Positions 37,856-47,920 are shown, counted from the first letter of the stretch. The stretch: 64,000 nucleotides of DNA from Agaribacterium haliotis (GCF_002312815.1 NZ_NKQJ01000005.1:1-64000), one strand, 5' to 3'. Notes: generated by a model from the letters alone, not told the origin. Program-made: numbers and translations.

Positions 37856-39578
37856 CCAGTTAAAAGCCTTTAGCCGATTAAAAGCCCTTAGCGGGTTAAA
37901 AGCCCTTAGCGGAAGAAAAGCCCTTAGCCGATTAAAAGCCTTGAGCGGAATAAAAGCCCCTAACCAATTTAGCGCCTTTAACAAGATAAACATTTCTGGC
38001 TTATTTATTCGCACTGGGCTTGTATTGGCTGTTGCGCTAGCGCTTGGTGCGTGTGAGCGGGCACCGCAGCGTTCAGATAGCGCCTCTGAACTTAAAAAAA
38101 CGGCCGAGCAACAAGGGCCGGTGCAACAAACAAAACTGCAGCCAAATAAAGCGACATTAAGCCCGAGCCGCTGCTGGGATTTACTGAACGACAACGGTTT
38201 AAACCTGCAGTGTTTTTATTGGCAAGATGCACACCTTGAGCAGCGCAGTCGCGCGCTGCGTATTTCTTCATCGCTGGTGCCGGCCGAACACTTGCTGATT
38301 TACGTCGCCGGTGGCCCCGGTCTCGGTGCGTTGACCGCTGAAAATTGGGCGCAGTATTGGCTGGATTGGTATGCCGAACACAAGCCCGGTTTTGATTTGC
38401 TTATTTACGATGCCCCTGGCGTAAAAGGCTCGTCTGCGTATTGGCGCTGCTCGGCTTATGAAAATACCGCGCTGGCCTTAACATCTCAAAATATCAGTTT
38501 AAAAAACGAAGTTGAACAGCTCGATGCTCTGTTAAAAACCTGCCTTTACGACTACGACCAACGCTTAAAAAAGCAGGGCCTTGAGCGCGGCCTGCATGCG
38601 TTTAACGCCCTCGACTTTGCCGAGAGTTTACAGGGGCTTGTCAATGCGATGGCCTATGACAGTGTGCACTTGTGGGGCGTATCTTACGGTACGCGCGTGG
38701 CGATGCTTGCAGGTGAAAATAAAAAAGTAAAAAGTCTGGTGCTCGACGGTGTCTACCCCTTGTCCAAAGGTGGCTTGTTTGAGCAACTAAACAGCGTACA
38801 GCGCTCTTATCGTTTGCATCAGCGCCTGGCCAAAGAATTAATGGGCGAGAACTATGATTATTTAACGCAATACCAAAACTATGAGGCCCAGCTTAAGCAA
38901 CAGACACAAACATTCCGTGTGCAACTGTGGCCAAGCGGCGAGCCACTTACGATAGTCTTGACGCCCGAGCGCCTGTATCAGCTGCACTTTCAGTTGCTCT
39001 ACGCGCCACAGCAGGCCAAGCTCTGGTATCGTTTTTTACAGCAGCCGGCTAAATATCAAAAGGCGCTACAGCGTATGTTGGAAACAGTGATTAACAGCGC
39101 TTTCGATCGGGACTTTAACAGTTTGCTGGCCATCACCGCCAACTGCCAGGATGCAGCGCCAGTAGCTAAAAATGACTACGACAAACTTGCCGCTCAAGTC
39201 GATGTCGGGCCGTTTGACTGGCAGTGGTGGTGGCAGGTCGATATCTGTGGCGACGATGTGTTTGCCGTACAGCAAAATATCGTTGATAGAGACCAGTTGA
39301 CTACACTGCTGAAAAATAAGCGCATTCTGATAAGCGGTGGGCGCTGGGACCCGGTCACACCATCAGCGTGGGCGCACGAAAGTCTGGGTGATTTGAATGC
39401 CGAGTGGTTGCTGGAGTTTCAGCACCAGGGCCATGCGTCGTTTGCGTCGTGGCCTTGTGCCGGCCCTGTGTTAGATCGTTTTGTCAGCGGCGAAACACTT
39501 CGCTTTAAGTGTAAACAAGCAAGCGAGGCGTTTTGGCAGTTGCTGGCTTTTGATCAAGCAGGGCAGCCTCGCAATTAG
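37833..39578 (+). CDS. Alpha/beta-hydrolase lipoprotein, S33 peptidase-like with TAP-like C-terminus
   Basis: Predicted envelope hydrolase or peptidase. A lipobox (ALALGAC) lies about 65 residues from ATG 37833. The active site has AGGPG (oxyanion hole), GVSYG (nucleophile Ser), Asp in GGRWDPVTP and His in QHQGHAS, the layout of proline iminopeptidase-like tripeptidyl hydrolases. The oddity is the N-terminus: ATG 37833 puts about 45 repeat-encoded residues before the signal peptide. No other ATG lies closer to it, so the true start may be non-ATG or the array may have displaced it. The gene overlaps the RluA-like gene by 23 bp. Confidence 0.8.
   Translation: MFYLKAFSQLKAFSRLKALSGLKALSGRKALSRLKALSGIKAPNQFSAFNKINISGLFIRTGLVLAVALALGACERAPQRSDSASELKKTAEQQGPVQQTKLQPNKATLSPSRCWDLLNDNGLNLQCFYWQDAHLEQRSRALRISSSLVPAEHLLIYVAGGPGLGALTAENWAQYWLDWYAEHKPGFDLLIYDAPGVKGSSAYWRCSAYENTALALTSQNISLKNEVEQLDALLKTCLYDYDQRLKKQGLERGLHAFNALDFAESLQGLVNAMAYDSVHLWGVSYGTRVAMLAGENKKVKSLVLDGVYPLSKGGLFEQLNSVQRSYRLHQRLAKELMGENYDYLTQYQNYEAQLKQQTQTFRVQLWPSGEPLTIVLTPERLYQLHFQLLYAPQQAKLWYRFLQQPAKYQKALQRMLETVINSAFDRDFNSLLAITANCQDAAPVAKNDYDKLAAQVDVGPFDWQWWWQVDICGDDVFAVQQNIVDRDQLTTLLKNKRILISGGRWDPVTPSAWAHESLGDLNAEWLLEFQHQGHASFASWPCAGPVLDRFVSGETLRFKCKQASEAFWQLLAFDQAGQPRN
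37842..37967 (+). repeat. 18-bp tandem repeat array, seven units
   Basis: Seven units of TTAAAAGCC(C/T)TTAGC(C/G)(A/G)(G/A) type start at 37842, 37860, 37878, 37896, 37914, 37932 and 37950. The first unit contains the stop codon of the RluA-like gene; all seven are read as Leu-Lys-Ala-Phe/Leu-Ser-x in the frame of the next gene. Confidence 0.95.
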
Positions 39579-39592
39579 TGCGCGCGGTCGAT

Positions 39593-39636
39593 GTTTGTGA
39601 TCTGTGTTTACGATCTGTGCTCACAATCTATGTTCA
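39593..39636. repeat. 13-bp tandem repeat, about 3.4 units
   Basis: Units GTTTGTGATCTGT (39593), GTTTACGATCTGT (39606) and GCTCACAATCTAT (39619), then GTTCA. It starts 14 bp after the hydrolase stop. Confidence 0.8.
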
Positions 39637-39699
39637 CTGCAGTTTTGCAATTCACTCGATAAGCCAGCCCTAGTCAAACTCAAGTTAGCGCATCAAACT

Positions 39700-40830
39700 T
39701 TAAGTGTTGTGAGTTACTTTAAGTACTTTAAAACTCTTATTGTTGGCAACGGTGCTCGAGCTCATATTGAGCTGCTTGAATTGTTTCTCTATGCCAACAA
39801 AGGCGTTGCATACCAACCAGGCCTGACCTTTTTGTTTGAGGCGATCGGCGATGGCTCTAGCAAAACTTGCGCTTAGTTCCTGGCTGTGGGCCTTGCCTTT
39901 GTGAAACGGCGGGTTACAGATAATAAAATCAAATTGTTGATTTAAGTTTTTGCCGGCGTCATCGGCAATGCATGTCGCGTTTATCTTGTTTAATTGAAAG
40001 TTGTGTTGGCAGGCTGAAATAGCGGCCGCATTGTTGTCGCTGGCCACAATGTTTTTAAAGCCCAGGGCATCGGCAGCAAAACTTAATAGGCCAGAGCCGC
40101 AGCCAAGATCAAGCGCGGATGCGCCATTTTGGGCGAGCTGGCTTAGGCCGGCAATATCGAGCTGATCGATTAAAAATAAGCTACCGGCATCGAGTTTTTT
40201 CCAGCCAAAGACGCCGGGTTTGCTTTCGATTTGGTAGCGCTTGCCGCCGAGCTCTAATTCGGCGACGGCGCGAAATGTCTCGTAGGGGCCATCGTCGAGC
40301 TGAGCGTGTTTGTGGTGCTGGTGCTGGTGTTCGTGCGTGTGTTTGCGCTGCTCTGTCGAACTCGCAAGCGTATCTGGGCCGGGCTCAAGTGTTGCGCAGT
40401 ACAACTCGCCGTGCTTTTTTATCTTGCCTGTCATGCCCAGCTGCTTTTTGCATTTATCAACATAGGCTTTGATGCCGTCGTCTTTGCGGCCAATGAGCAA
40501 CAGCTCGCCGCCTGGCCTTAAATGCCCTAAGCAGAGGTTCAGCGCTCGGTGCACACAGAGTTTTTCTTTGCCAACACGCAGTGCGCAGAGTTGAAATGAG
40601 CCCGCGCTTGCTTCTAGGTGATAGTCGCTAAATACCGTGTTGGCGCCGAGCTTTAGTAGCTCATCGGCAATATCTTTGCGTGCGCTCAGCAGTGTGAGCT
40701 CGGTCAGTGGCAGCGCCGCGACCACAGCGCAGTTAAAAGCCTCATCGCAAATGAGCAGCGCCGGCTGCTGCTTTTTTTCGTTGATGGCCGTGCTAAGTTC
40801 TTGCTGCAGTAAACGGTTGGCTGCGTCCAT
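39700..40830 (-). CDS. rsmC: 16S rRNA m2G1207 methyltransferase RsmC
   Basis: SAM-dependent methyltransferase of the RsmC/RlmG type. It has two Rossmann-like halves; the active one is C-terminal with LDLGCGSGLLS (SAM motif I) and the catalytic NPPF in ICNPPFHKG. At 376 residues it is slightly longer than E. coli RsmC (343). The extra length includes a His-rich linker (HTHEHQHQHHKH) between the halves, near residue 165. RlmG is an alternative name; the NPPF motif and length fit RsmC better. Confidence 0.85.
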   Translation of the reverse strand: MDAANRLLQQELSTAINEKKQQPALLICDEAFNCAVVAALPLTELTLLSARKDIADELLKLGANTVFSDYHLEASAGSFQLCALRVGKEKLCVHRALNLCLGHLRPGGELLLIGRKDDGIKAYVDKCKKQLGMTGKIKKHGELYCATLEPGPDTLASSTEQRKHTHEHQHQHHKHAQLDDGPYETFRAVAELELGGKRYQIESKPGVFGWKKLDAGSLFLIDQLDIAGLSQLAQNGASALDLGCGSGLLSFAADALGFKNIVASDNNAAAISACQHNFQLNKINATCIADDAGKNLNQQFDFIICNPPFHKGKAHSQELSASFARAIADRLKQKGQAWLVCNAFVGIEKQFKQLNMSSSTVANNKSFKVLKVTHNT

Positions 40831-40935
40831 AGGTCTTTGTGTGTATTTGCTTGTGCTTTTTTAAATGTTTAACCCGGGTCAAGCTCGGGCGCTCGGGCTT
40901 TTATGCTATAAAGCTGAGCTTTGAAACGGAAAATA

Positions 40936-41694
40936 TTAAAACAATGCAATTTCATCGGCGCTTAGCTGGCGAAACTGCCCGGCTTTTAGCTGCGGATCAA
41001 GTTCAAGTTCGCCTATGCTAAGCCGAGTTAGTTGTGTTACGTGGCTGCCTAGCGCGGCCATCATGCGTTTCACCTGATGGTAGCGACCTTCTTGTATTTT
41101 TAGCTGCACCGTGAGCCTGTCGAGCTCTATCAGCTGGGCCGGCAAGGTCGCTTTGTCTTCACCGCGAAGCATCAGCCCTTGGTTAAGTTGAGTTTGGGCA
41201 TCGGCCGGCAGCGGCCTTGCAAGTTCCACTTGGTAGAGCTTAAAACACTGCTGCTTGGGCGAGCAAATTCGGTGATTCCACTGGCCGTCACTGCTTAGCA
41301 ATAATAAACCGCTGGTGTCGACATCGAGACGCCCGACGATGGCCAGTTTTTTATGGGGTACAAAGTGCGGCAGCTGAGTTTGGTTGGCGTTTGGCGCTAC
41401 TGCTTTGTCTGCGCAGTAAAAGTTGCTGTCTGTCAGCAGGTCAAATACGCAGGGCTGCTGACTGTCGCGCCGGGCGCTGACATACCCCGGCGGTTTGTAA
41501 AGCATTAGGTATTGCTCGCCTTGCAGCGCCAGCGGCGTCGAGTCAAGCTCGATACAGTCGATGTTGTTTTCAACCTGCTGTTTGGCATCGTTACAAACAA
41601 GGCCGTTGAGCCGAATGCGCCCAGACTTAAGCTGTTTTTTAACGTCGCTGCGGCTCAAACCCGAAGCTTCAGCGATGTATTTATCCAGGCGCAT
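40936..41694 (-). CDS. rsuA: 16S rRNA pseudouridine synthase RsuA-like
   Basis: S4 domain at the N-terminus (MRLDKYIAEASGLSRSDVKK), then the catalytic block VGRLDVDTSGLLLLSSDG with the active-site Asp and EGRYHQVKRMMAALG. The family modifies U516 of 16S rRNA. At 252 residues it is a little longer than E. coli RsuA because of a loop near residues 85-110. It is one of three pseudouridine synthases in this window. Confidence 0.9.
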   Translation of the reverse strand: MRLDKYIAEASGLSRSDVKKQLKSGRIRLNGLVCNDAKQQVENNIDCIELDSTPLALQGEQYLMLYKPPGYVSARRDSQQPCVFDLLTDSNFYCADKAVAPNANQTQLPHFVPHKKLAIVGRLDVDTSGLLLLSSDGQWNHRICSPKQQCFKLYQVELARPLPADAQTQLNQGLMLRGEDKATLPAQLIELDRLTVQLKIQEGRYHQVKRMMAALGSHVTQLTRLSIGELELDPQLKAGQFRQLSADEIALF

Positions 41695-41812
41695 GGATGG
41701 CTCTTAGCTGTTTAGCTGGTACTGATTAGGTGTTGCTTATGGTATTGCTTAGGCGTTTTTGCTGCTTTTTAGTGGCCATTGGGCTTTGGCCGCGTTTAGG
41801 CGCAGGCAAAAC

Positions 41813-42655
41813 TTAAGCAAGAAAATCTTCACCACTTTCAACACTTTGGTAAATAAGCGTATTGATGGTCATCGGTCCAACGCCGCCGGGAACCGGGGTC
41901 AGCGCCGAGGCTTTTTCGGCCAGTGGACCAAGCTCAATATCGCCAACACCACCCGGGTGATAACCGGCATCAACCACAACGGCGCCTTCTTTTACCCACT
42001 CGGCTTTAATAAATTCGGGGCGGCCGACGGCGCCAACTAGGATGTCAGCTTGGCGGATATGGCTTTCAAGGTCTTGGGTGCGGCTGTGGCAGATGGTGAC
42101 GGTCGCGTTGGCGTTTAACAGCATCATTGCCATGGGTTTGCCGAGAATAGGGCTGCGGCCGACCACGACAGCGTGTTTGCCTTCGAGCGGGATATCGTAG
42201 GCCTTCAGCAGGCGCATGATGCCGGCCGGCGTGGCGCAGCCGTAAGCTTTTTCACCCATGGCCATGCGACCAAAACCCAAGCAGGTCACGCCGTCGACGT
42301 CTTTGCGCGCGTCGATGGCATCAAAGCAGGCGCGCTCGTCAATTTGCTCGGGTACGGGGTGCTGCAACAGGATGCCGTGCACGGCGTCGTTGTTGTTAAG
42401 CTGCTCAATTTTGTCCAGCAGCTCAGCGGTTGTCGTAGAAGAGGGCAGCTCAACTTGAATGCTGTCCATACCTATGCGTTTGCAGGCATTGCCTTTCATC
42501 TTTACGTAAGTGGCCGAGGCCGGGTCGTCGCCGACAAGGATGGTGGCGAGAATGGGCGTTTTGCCGCTTTTGGCCGCAAGCGCCGCAACGCGTTGACTCA
42601 GCTCTTGTTCGGTTTTTTGGGCCAGCGCCTTACCGTCGAGAATCAATGCCGTCAT
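41813..42655 (-). CDS. folD: Methylenetetrahydrofolate dehydrogenase/cyclohydrolase FolD
   Basis: Bifunctional enzyme of one-carbon metabolism that interconverts 5,10-methylene-, methenyl- and 10-formyl-tetrahydrofolate with NADP. The substrate Lys lies in [39 protein letters not shown] and [11 protein letters not shown] are family signatures. ATG 42655 ([12 protein letters not shown]) is the normal start; an upstream in-frame start adds 12 unrelated residues. At 280 residues the length is typical. Confidence 0.95.
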   Translation of the reverse strand: MTALILDGKALAQKTEQELSQRVAALAAKSGKTPILATILVGDDPASATYVKMKGNACKRIGMDSIQVELPSSTTTAELLDKIEQLNNNDAVHGILLQHPVPEQIDERACFDAIDARKDVDGVTCLGFGRMAMGEKAYGCATPAGIMRLLKAYDIPLEGKHAVVVGRSPILGKPMAMMLLNANATVTICHSRTQDLESHIRQADILVGAVGRPEFIKAEWVKEGAVVVDAGYHPGGVGDIELGPLAEKASALTPVPGGVGPMTINTLIYQSVESGEDFLA

Positions 42656-42843
42656 AGGAACTACCTTAAGGGTCAGAAAATTTGAGCGCATTTTCCCACA
42701 GCTTCCGCTTGAAACAAACTGCTCTGTATATAGCCGCGGTCAGAGTAGGCTGAGTCGGGCTGGACTTTGTTTGATTATTGAACGCTGCCTGGGCTGTATA
42801 AAAAGGCGCCACAAAAAACTGAGAAAAAACATAGATTTGGGCG

Positions 42844-42872
42844 TTGACGAATGAAAAACTCGCGAGTAAGAT
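42844..42872 (+). promoter_or_regulatory. tRNA operon promoter
   Basis: TTGACG (-35, 42844-42849), a 17-bp spacer and TAAGAT (-10, 42867-42872), followed by a GC-rich discriminator GCGCGTC, the stable-RNA pattern. It lies about 40 bp upstream of tRNA-Pro. Confidence 0.75.
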
Positions 42873-42911
42873 GCGCGTCTCTTGTTTAGGGGGCCTCGGC
42901 TTTCTATCTGT

Positions 42912-42988
<77 letters not shown>

Positions 42989-43007
42989 TTACTTACCCCT
43001 CAGTCGA

Positions 43008-43084
<77 letters not shown>

Positions 43085-43171
43085 TTTGCACAGCCAAGCG
43101 AACCTAAGGGTTTTAAGGGTAAGCAAACTTTGTTCTTCGCCTGCTACACTCAGGCAGTAAGACGCTCTATG

Positions 43172-43247
43172 GTGGCTGTAGCTCAGTTGGTAGAGCCCTG
43201 GATTGTGATTCCAGTCGTCGGGGGTTCAAGTCCCCTCAGCCACCCCA
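43172..43247 (+). tRNA. tRNA-His (GUG)
   Basis: 76 nt plus the extra G-1 at 43171 opposite C73 at 43244, the His identity pair. Acceptor GTGGCTG / CAGCCAC, anticodon arm CTGGA-TTGTGAT-TCCAG with anticodon GTG, CCA encoded. Confidence 0.96.
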
Positions 43248-43628
43248 TCTTCTATTTATCTTGTTGATTCCCGTAAACACTAGCTAACTGTTGCCATAGG
43301 CTGTTGCACGTTTTAAGTCAGCTTTTGACCGGCTCGTTTTTCCGCAGTGTTTTTAGTGTCTGTTTTTTTAAGCTTTTTTTGTGGGTAAAGCGGTGTGCCT
43401 ATGTCGGTGTGTCTCGCTTTTAGCTTTTTATGCTTTACGTTTTTCAGGCGTGGATTATTTTCAGCTTTGCATTAAAAGCACAGCGCATAAATAAGTGAAA
43501 AACTAAATAAACACGAACGCGCGATGCTTTTTCAGGCGGCGGGGCAGGTAACTGTTGATATTAAAACTATCTAAAAACAAAAAGGCCCTGCTAAGGCGAA
43601 TAGCCAGGCAGGGCTGTGGCTTTATCTT
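43248..43628. other. Intergenic region after the tRNA cluster
   Basis: Holds the 3' end of the tRNA transcript (T-rich, no textbook hairpin found) and, at its right end, the terminator of the minus-strand small periplasmic protein gene. No gene is seen. Confidence 0.5.
43579..43615 (-). terminator. Terminator of the small periplasmic protein gene
   Basis: Minus-strand stem AGCCCTGC / GCAGGGCC (43608-43615 with 43584-43591) and a 16-base loop, followed by TTTTTG. It lies 14 bp past the stop. Confidence 0.75.
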
Positions 43629-43922
43629 TTATTTTTTCATTGCGCTTTTGCTTTTGTATTTTGATACCGAGTGAATCACGCGGTCGCCTTCAAAATACAC
43701 AGTAAATTTCGGGTATTCCCAAAAGTAGATCGGCGGCTGGCCATTGGGGCCGTGGCGGCTTTCGGGCGCGCCGTATTTTTCTTCAACCGCGGCTTTGCTC
43801 ATTGAGTGTTCGGGTTTGTCGGTGACGGCATCGTTTTGAGTGCCTACAGGCACGCGTATTTCATCGGCGAGAACGGCAGCGGAAAAGCTTAGGCTGAGGA
43901 GAAGGGTGGAAATCAATTTCAT
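43629..43922 (-). CDS. Small periplasmic protein of unknown function
   Basis: A 97-residue protein with a signal peptide (MKLISTLLLSLSFSAAVLA). The mature part has SKAAVEEKYGAPESRHGPNG followed by PPIYFWEYPKFTVYFEGDRV and VIHSV, the pattern of small BamE/SmpA-like folds in which a helix precedes strands. Similar short proteins occur in pseudomonads, without a known role. It follows the PilZ gene by 11 bp on the same strand. Confidence 0.72.
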   Translation of the reverse strand: MKLISTLLLSLSFSAAVLADEIRVPVGTQNDAVTDKPEHSMSKAAVEEKYGAPESRHGPNGQPPIYFWEYPKFTVYFEGDRVIHSVSKYKSKSAMKK

Positions 43923-43933
43923 AGGGACCTCGA

Positions 43934-44497
43934 CTAGGGTTTAGCTGGCTTTCTAGCCTGTACTTGTGATTTTAGAACTTGGCGCGCAATGGTTTGCCGG
44001 TCTTTATCGTAAATTTGATGGAACTTCGCTGCAACCTGATATTTATCTTCTTTTTGCACACAGCGCACGATTTGAGCATAGCTGCAGGCCATTGCGTAGT
44101 GCGGCAGGAAGATCAATTTTAATGCAATAAAGCTGTCTTTATATAACGAGCGCTCGCAAATAAAGCCGATGCCGTCTTCGCTGAGGCTGACTCGGGTTTT
44201 GGCTCGGCTCTTTAGGCTCTGCTCGGAATTTAACAGCAGCTGGCGGCCAATCAGATCGACTTTCTGATTGAGGTTGTTTAAGAAATCGCCGAGCAAGCGA
44301 TTTTTTTCGGCAATCAATTTAAGGCTTTGGCTGGCTTTTTTATCGAGCTGACTGAGTTTGTGCACCAATTGCAGAGCATCGTCTTCGCCCTCAAAAAGCT
44401 GCTCGGCCGCTTGCTCTTTGATCGCGGTGCTGGCGACAAGTTTGAACTCAAAGTGCACGTCTTCGTCGATGCGAAAGGAGTCTCGCCGGTCTGTCAT
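43934..44497 (-). CDS. PilZ-like domain protein
   Basis: A 187-residue cytoplasmic protein. DRRDSFR at residues 3-9 has the RxxxR form of PilZ proteins. A helical insert (about 30-95) follows, then the beta part with VSLSEDGIGF, where the usual (D/N)xSxxG is only partly kept. c-di-GMP binding is therefore uncertain. Its place just upstream of, and divergent from, lolC is the same as that of a PilZ gene near lolCDE in Pseudomonas. Confidence 0.72.
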   Translation of the reverse strand: MTDRRDSFRIDEDVHFEFKLVASTAIKEQAAEQLFEGEDDALQLVHKLSQLDKKASQSLKLIAEKNRLLGDFLNNLNQKVDLIGRQLLLNSEQSLKSRAKTRVSLSEDGIGFICERSLYKDSFIALKLIFLPHYAMACSYAQIVRCVQKEDKYQVAAKFHQIYDKDRQTIARQVLKSQVQARKPAKP

Positions 44498-44761
44498 TAT
44501 CCGTATTTCCCCGATTTTTTAGTGCGCTGGGCCCGGGCTTAGGTTGGCTTGTTGTTAGTTTTAGCTCGGCGCTCATTTTAGCCAGATGCTAACTTGAGCT
44601 GGGTACTAGTTGCGTGGTGGGCTTGGCCGCCGTTAAGTGCTTTCTTTAACTATGACCAAGATACGCATATTGGCAAGCGAAAGCCTGTGCTTTAGGGTAG
44701 ACTTCGGCCTCGTTGAGAAAAATCCAGCTGACTTCACCTATCTTAACCTGTCTTAGTTTCT

Positions 44762-46003
44762 ATGCTCTCTGCCGCCGCCTTTATTGGACTGCGCTACACC
44801 CGCAGCAAACGCTCCTCCGGCTTTATGTCGTTTGTCAGCTTTTTTGCCACCGGAGGCATGGCGCTTGGGGTTTTTGCACTGATTGTTGTGCTCTCGGTGA
44901 TGAACGGTTTTGATCACGAACTCAAGCAGCGCTTGTTGCGCGCTTTGCCTCACGCCCAGGTCGATGCTCGCGAGCCGTTGTCAAACTGGCCTGAGCTTAA
45001 GGCCGAGCTTGAAGCGCGGCCGGAAATTGTTGCGGCCTCGCCGGTTATCTCGGCCAAGGTCCTGATCAGTGGGCCGCGCCTAATTAAAGGTATCGAACTT
45101 GAGGGTATAGACCCCGATGCCGAAAGCCGGGTCAGCCCGATTGCGCAGTATTTTGTGCGCGGACAAATCAGTGAGCTCAAAGCCGGAGAGTTTGGCATTG
45201 TGCTTGGGCGCCTGCTCGGTTATGCGCTCAGTGTGCAGCCTGGCGACAAGGTAAAAATCACCTTGCCCAAGCTGTCGATGACCTTTGCCGGCGTGTTTCC
45301 GCGCAGCCGCGAATTTACCGTTGTCGGCTTTTTTGAAGCCGGCGCCGCGGTCGATCAACACCTGGCGCTCATTCACCTCGGCGACGCCCAGGCCTTGTTT
45401 AGTTATGGCGATGCGGTGCAGGGCCTGCGCCTTCGTTACCCCGATCTCTATCAGGCGCCGGCAATGGCGCCTGAGCTGGCAAAGGCGCTCGGTGAGGCGT
45501 ATCAAGTCACGGATTGGAGCCAGACCCAGGGCAGTTTGTTTCAGGCGGTCAAACTCGAAAAAACGGTGACCGGGCTTTTGCTCGGCATCATCATCGCTGT
45601 TGCGGCGTTTAATATTATTACCAGCCTGATCATGATGGTAAATGACAAGCGCTCGGATATCGCCGTGTTGCGTACAATGGGTTTGACCCGCACCGAAGTT
45701 GTTAAAATTTTTATTACCCAAGGTTCGGCCAGCGGCTTTCTCGGCATTGCTTTGGGTTTGCTTGCCGGCGTGCCGGTGGCGATATTTTTACCCGAAATTA
45801 TGACCGCACTTGAGTCGCTGCTCGGCCTGAATGTCTTTGATCCCAGTGTGTATTTTGTCAGCAGCTTGCCGTCGCAGTGGCGCCTGAGCGACACCGTGTG
45901 GATACTTATTTTCTCGTCGCTGTGTGTTGTGCTTGCGACGCTGTTTCCCGCCTGGAGGGCCTCGTTAACGGAGCCGGCCGAAGCCATACGTTACGATAGT
46001 TAA
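44762..46003 (+). CDS. lolC: Lipoprotein-releasing ABC transporter permease LolC
   Basis: Inner-membrane permease of LolCDE, which extracts outer-membrane lipoproteins and hands them to LolA. The N-terminus [10 protein letters not shown], then [29 protein letters not shown] is the family signature. A large periplasmic domain (about 48-265) is followed by the FtsX core with three membrane segments. At 413 residues the length is normal. One base separates it from lolD. Confidence 0.93.
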   Translation: MLSAAAFIGLRYTRSKRSSGFMSFVSFFATGGMALGVFALIVVLSVMNGFDHELKQRLLRALPHAQVDAREPLSNWPELKAELEARPEIVAASPVISAKVLISGPRLIKGIELEGIDPDAESRVSPIAQYFVRGQISELKAGEFGIVLGRLLGYALSVQPGDKVKITLPKLSMTFAGVFPRSREFTVVGFFEAGAAVDQHLALIHLGDAQALFSYGDAVQGLRLRYPDLYQAPAMAPELAKALGEAYQVTDWSQTQGSLFQAVKLEKTVTGLLLGIIIAVAAFNIITSLIMMVNDKRSDIAVLRTMGLTRTEVVKIFITQGSASGFLGIALGLLAGVPVAIFLPEIMTALESLLGLNVFDPSVYFVSSLPSQWRLSDTVWILIFSSLCVVLATLFPAWRASLTEPAEAIRYDS

Positions 46004-46004
46004 T

Positions 46005-46691
46005 ATGTCTGAATTTGTTCTTGAATGCCTGGATATCCATAAATCTTACAGCGAAGCTGGCCAGCGTTTGCAGGTGCTTAGCGGTGTGAATTTGCAGCTC
46101 AGAGCCTCCGAGCGGCTGGCGATAGTCGGCGCTTCGGGCAGCGGCAAGTCGACGCTGTTAAACGTGCTCGGTGGTCTCGATCGGCCGTGCTCGGGCTCGG
46201 TGCGCATTGCCGGCGAACGCTTTTCCGAGTTAAGCGACAATAAACGCGGTTTGATTCGCAATCGCCGCCTCGGTTTTGTCTATCAGTTTCACCACCTATT
46301 GCCGGAATTTAGCGCACTTGAAAACGTTGCGATGCCGCTTCGTATCGCCGGAAAAAAAGCAACCGAGCAAGAAAGCAGGGCAAGCGAGTTGTTAGAGCGC
46401 GTTGGCCTCGGCCAGCGGCTGACGCACAAACCTTCGCAGTTAAGCGGCGGTGAGCGCCAGCGCGCGGCGATCGCCCGGGCCCTGGCAATGCAACCCGACT
46501 GTGTTTTGCTCGACGAGCCAACCGGTAATCTCGATAAAAAAAATGCCGAAAATATTCACCAGCTGATCAATGAGCTCAGTGCCGAGTTAGCCACGGCCTT
46601 TGTTATTGTCACCCACGACGAGCACTTAGCAGCGCGTTTGGATCGCTGCCTTGTGCTCGAAGACGGCTCGTTGCAGGAGCGTCGCCCTTGA
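46005..46691 (+). CDS. lolD: Lipoprotein-releasing ABC transporter ATPase LolD
   Basis: Cytoplasmic ATPase of LolCDE. Walker [10 protein letters not shown] (42-50), signature LSGGERQR (146-153), Walker [11 protein letters not shown] (from 167) and the switch His in VTHDEHLA. At 228 residues the length is normal. Its TGA overlaps the lolE ATG (TGATG), so the operon is translationally coupled. Confidence 0.95.
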   Translation: MSEFVLECLDIHKSYSEAGQRLQVLSGVNLQLRASERLAIVGASGSGKSTLLNVLGGLDRPCSGSVRIAGERFSELSDNKRGLIRNRRLGFVYQFHHLLPEFSALENVAMPLRIAGKKATEQESRASELLERVGLGQRLTHKPSQLSGGERQRAAIARALAMQPDCVLLDEPTGNLDKKNAENIHQLINELSAELATAFVIVTHDEHLAARLDRCLVLEDGSLQERRP

Positions 46692-47920
46692 TGTGGCCGG
46701 TAGCGATAGGCTGGCGTTACACTCGCGCCTCGCGCGCCAGCGGCATGTTGTCTTTTTTATCGAGTATATCGATGGCGGGGCTGGTGCTCGGTGTCAGCCT
46801 GCTGGTGTTGGTGCTGTCGGTGATGAACGGTTTTGAGCGTGAGCTCAGAGAGCGTATCCTCGGCCTGATGCCGCAGGCGAGTGTGTTTCAGGTCGGTGGC
46901 ATCGACAACTGGCAAGCCTATGCCGACGAGGTTGAAGCCATTGATGGTGTGCAACACGCCGCGCCGTTTGTGCGCTTGCAGGCGCTGCTGAATTTTCGCG
47001 GCAATACTGAGGCGGCGATGATTTACGGTGTGCAGCTTGAGCGCGAGAAAAAAATCAGCCGGCTTGCGGATTTTGCTTCCGCCGAAGCGCTGGCGGCGCT
47101 AGAGCCCGGTAAAAACCAGGTGGTACTCGGCAAGGCGCTGGCGGCTAAATTACATCTGAACATCGGCGACGAGCTGATGCTGATTGTGCCGGGCAAAAGT
47201 GTGCGCGCGGCACCTAAGGTTGCCTACTTGCAGCTTGCGGCAACTCTGGATACCGGCTCTGAGCTCGATCAAGCGCTGGCGCTCAGTGCGATGGATGCGC
47301 TGGATGATCTGCGTTCGGCTGAGCTTCGCGGCCGCGTCGACGGCCTTAGGCTGCAGTTTGCCGAACTCGACGATGCGCCCTGGATGGCGACTCGGGTGGC
47401 GAATCAGCTCGGGCCCACTTGGTATCAAAGCAACTGGCAGCGCAGCCACGGCAATTTATATCACGCCATTCAGGTCAGCAAAAAAATGGTGGCACTGTTG
47501 ATGTCTTTAATTGTTGCCCTGGCAGCATTTAATGTGATTTCCACCCTGACTTTAGTGGTGCTTGAAAAGCAGGGCAGCATCGCCATTTTGCGTACCCTCG
47601 GCGCCAGCTCCTCGGCGATTTTGCGTATTTTTATTGTTCAGGGCCTGGTGATTGGTCTCGGCGGTGTGCTGTTGGGTGTGTTGCTCGGTTTGTTATTTGT
47701 GCTTGGTTTGGATAGTTTTTTTCAGGCCGTGCAGAGTTTGTTTGGTGTGCAGTTTTTGCACTCGGATGTGTACCCGCTCACCGAGCTGCCGGTGGAAGTG
47801 AAAATCGGAGATTTATTACAGGTTATTGCGGTGGCAATGTCGTTGGTGTTGGCGGCGACAATCTACCCGGCCTGGCGCGCGTCGCGCCTGCAGCCCGCTG
47901 CGGTGCTGCGTTACGAATAG
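46691..47920 (+). CDS. lolE: Lipoprotein-releasing ABC transporter permease LolE
   Basis: Second permease of LolCDE, with the same architecture as LolC: IGWRYTRASR, then a membrane segment with [20 protein letters not shown], a periplasmic domain and three C-terminal membrane segments. ATG 46691 is chosen since it overlaps the lolD stop; a TTG one codon earlier is less likely. At 409 residues the length is normal. C versus E is assigned from gene order. Confidence 0.92.
   Translation: MWPVAIGWRYTRASRASGMLSFLSSISMAGLVLGVSLLVLVLSVMNGFERELRERILGLMPQASVFQVGGIDNWQAYADEVEAIDGVQHAAPFVRLQALLNFRGNTEAAMIYGVQLEREKKISRLADFASAEALAALEPGKNQVVLGKALAAKLHLNIGDELMLIVPGKSVRAAPKVAYLQLAATLDTGSELDQALALSAMDALDDLRSAELRGRVDGLRLQFAELDDAPWMATRVANQLGPTWYQSNWQRSHGNLYHAIQVSKKMVALLMSLIVALAAFNVISTLTLVVLEKQGSIAILRTLGASSSAILRIFIVQGLVIGLGGVLLGVLLGLLFVLGLDSFFQAVQSLFGVQFLHSDVYPLTELPVEVKIGDLLQVIAVAMSLVLAATIYPAWRASRLQPAAVLRYE

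Noticed and set aside
37842..37967. CRISPR array
   Set aside because: Units are contiguous 18-bp tandem repeats without spacers. No CRISPR or cas genes were seen in the window.
45080..45721. 213-codon minus-strand frame inside lolC
   Set aside because: Antisense shadow in a GC-biased gene.
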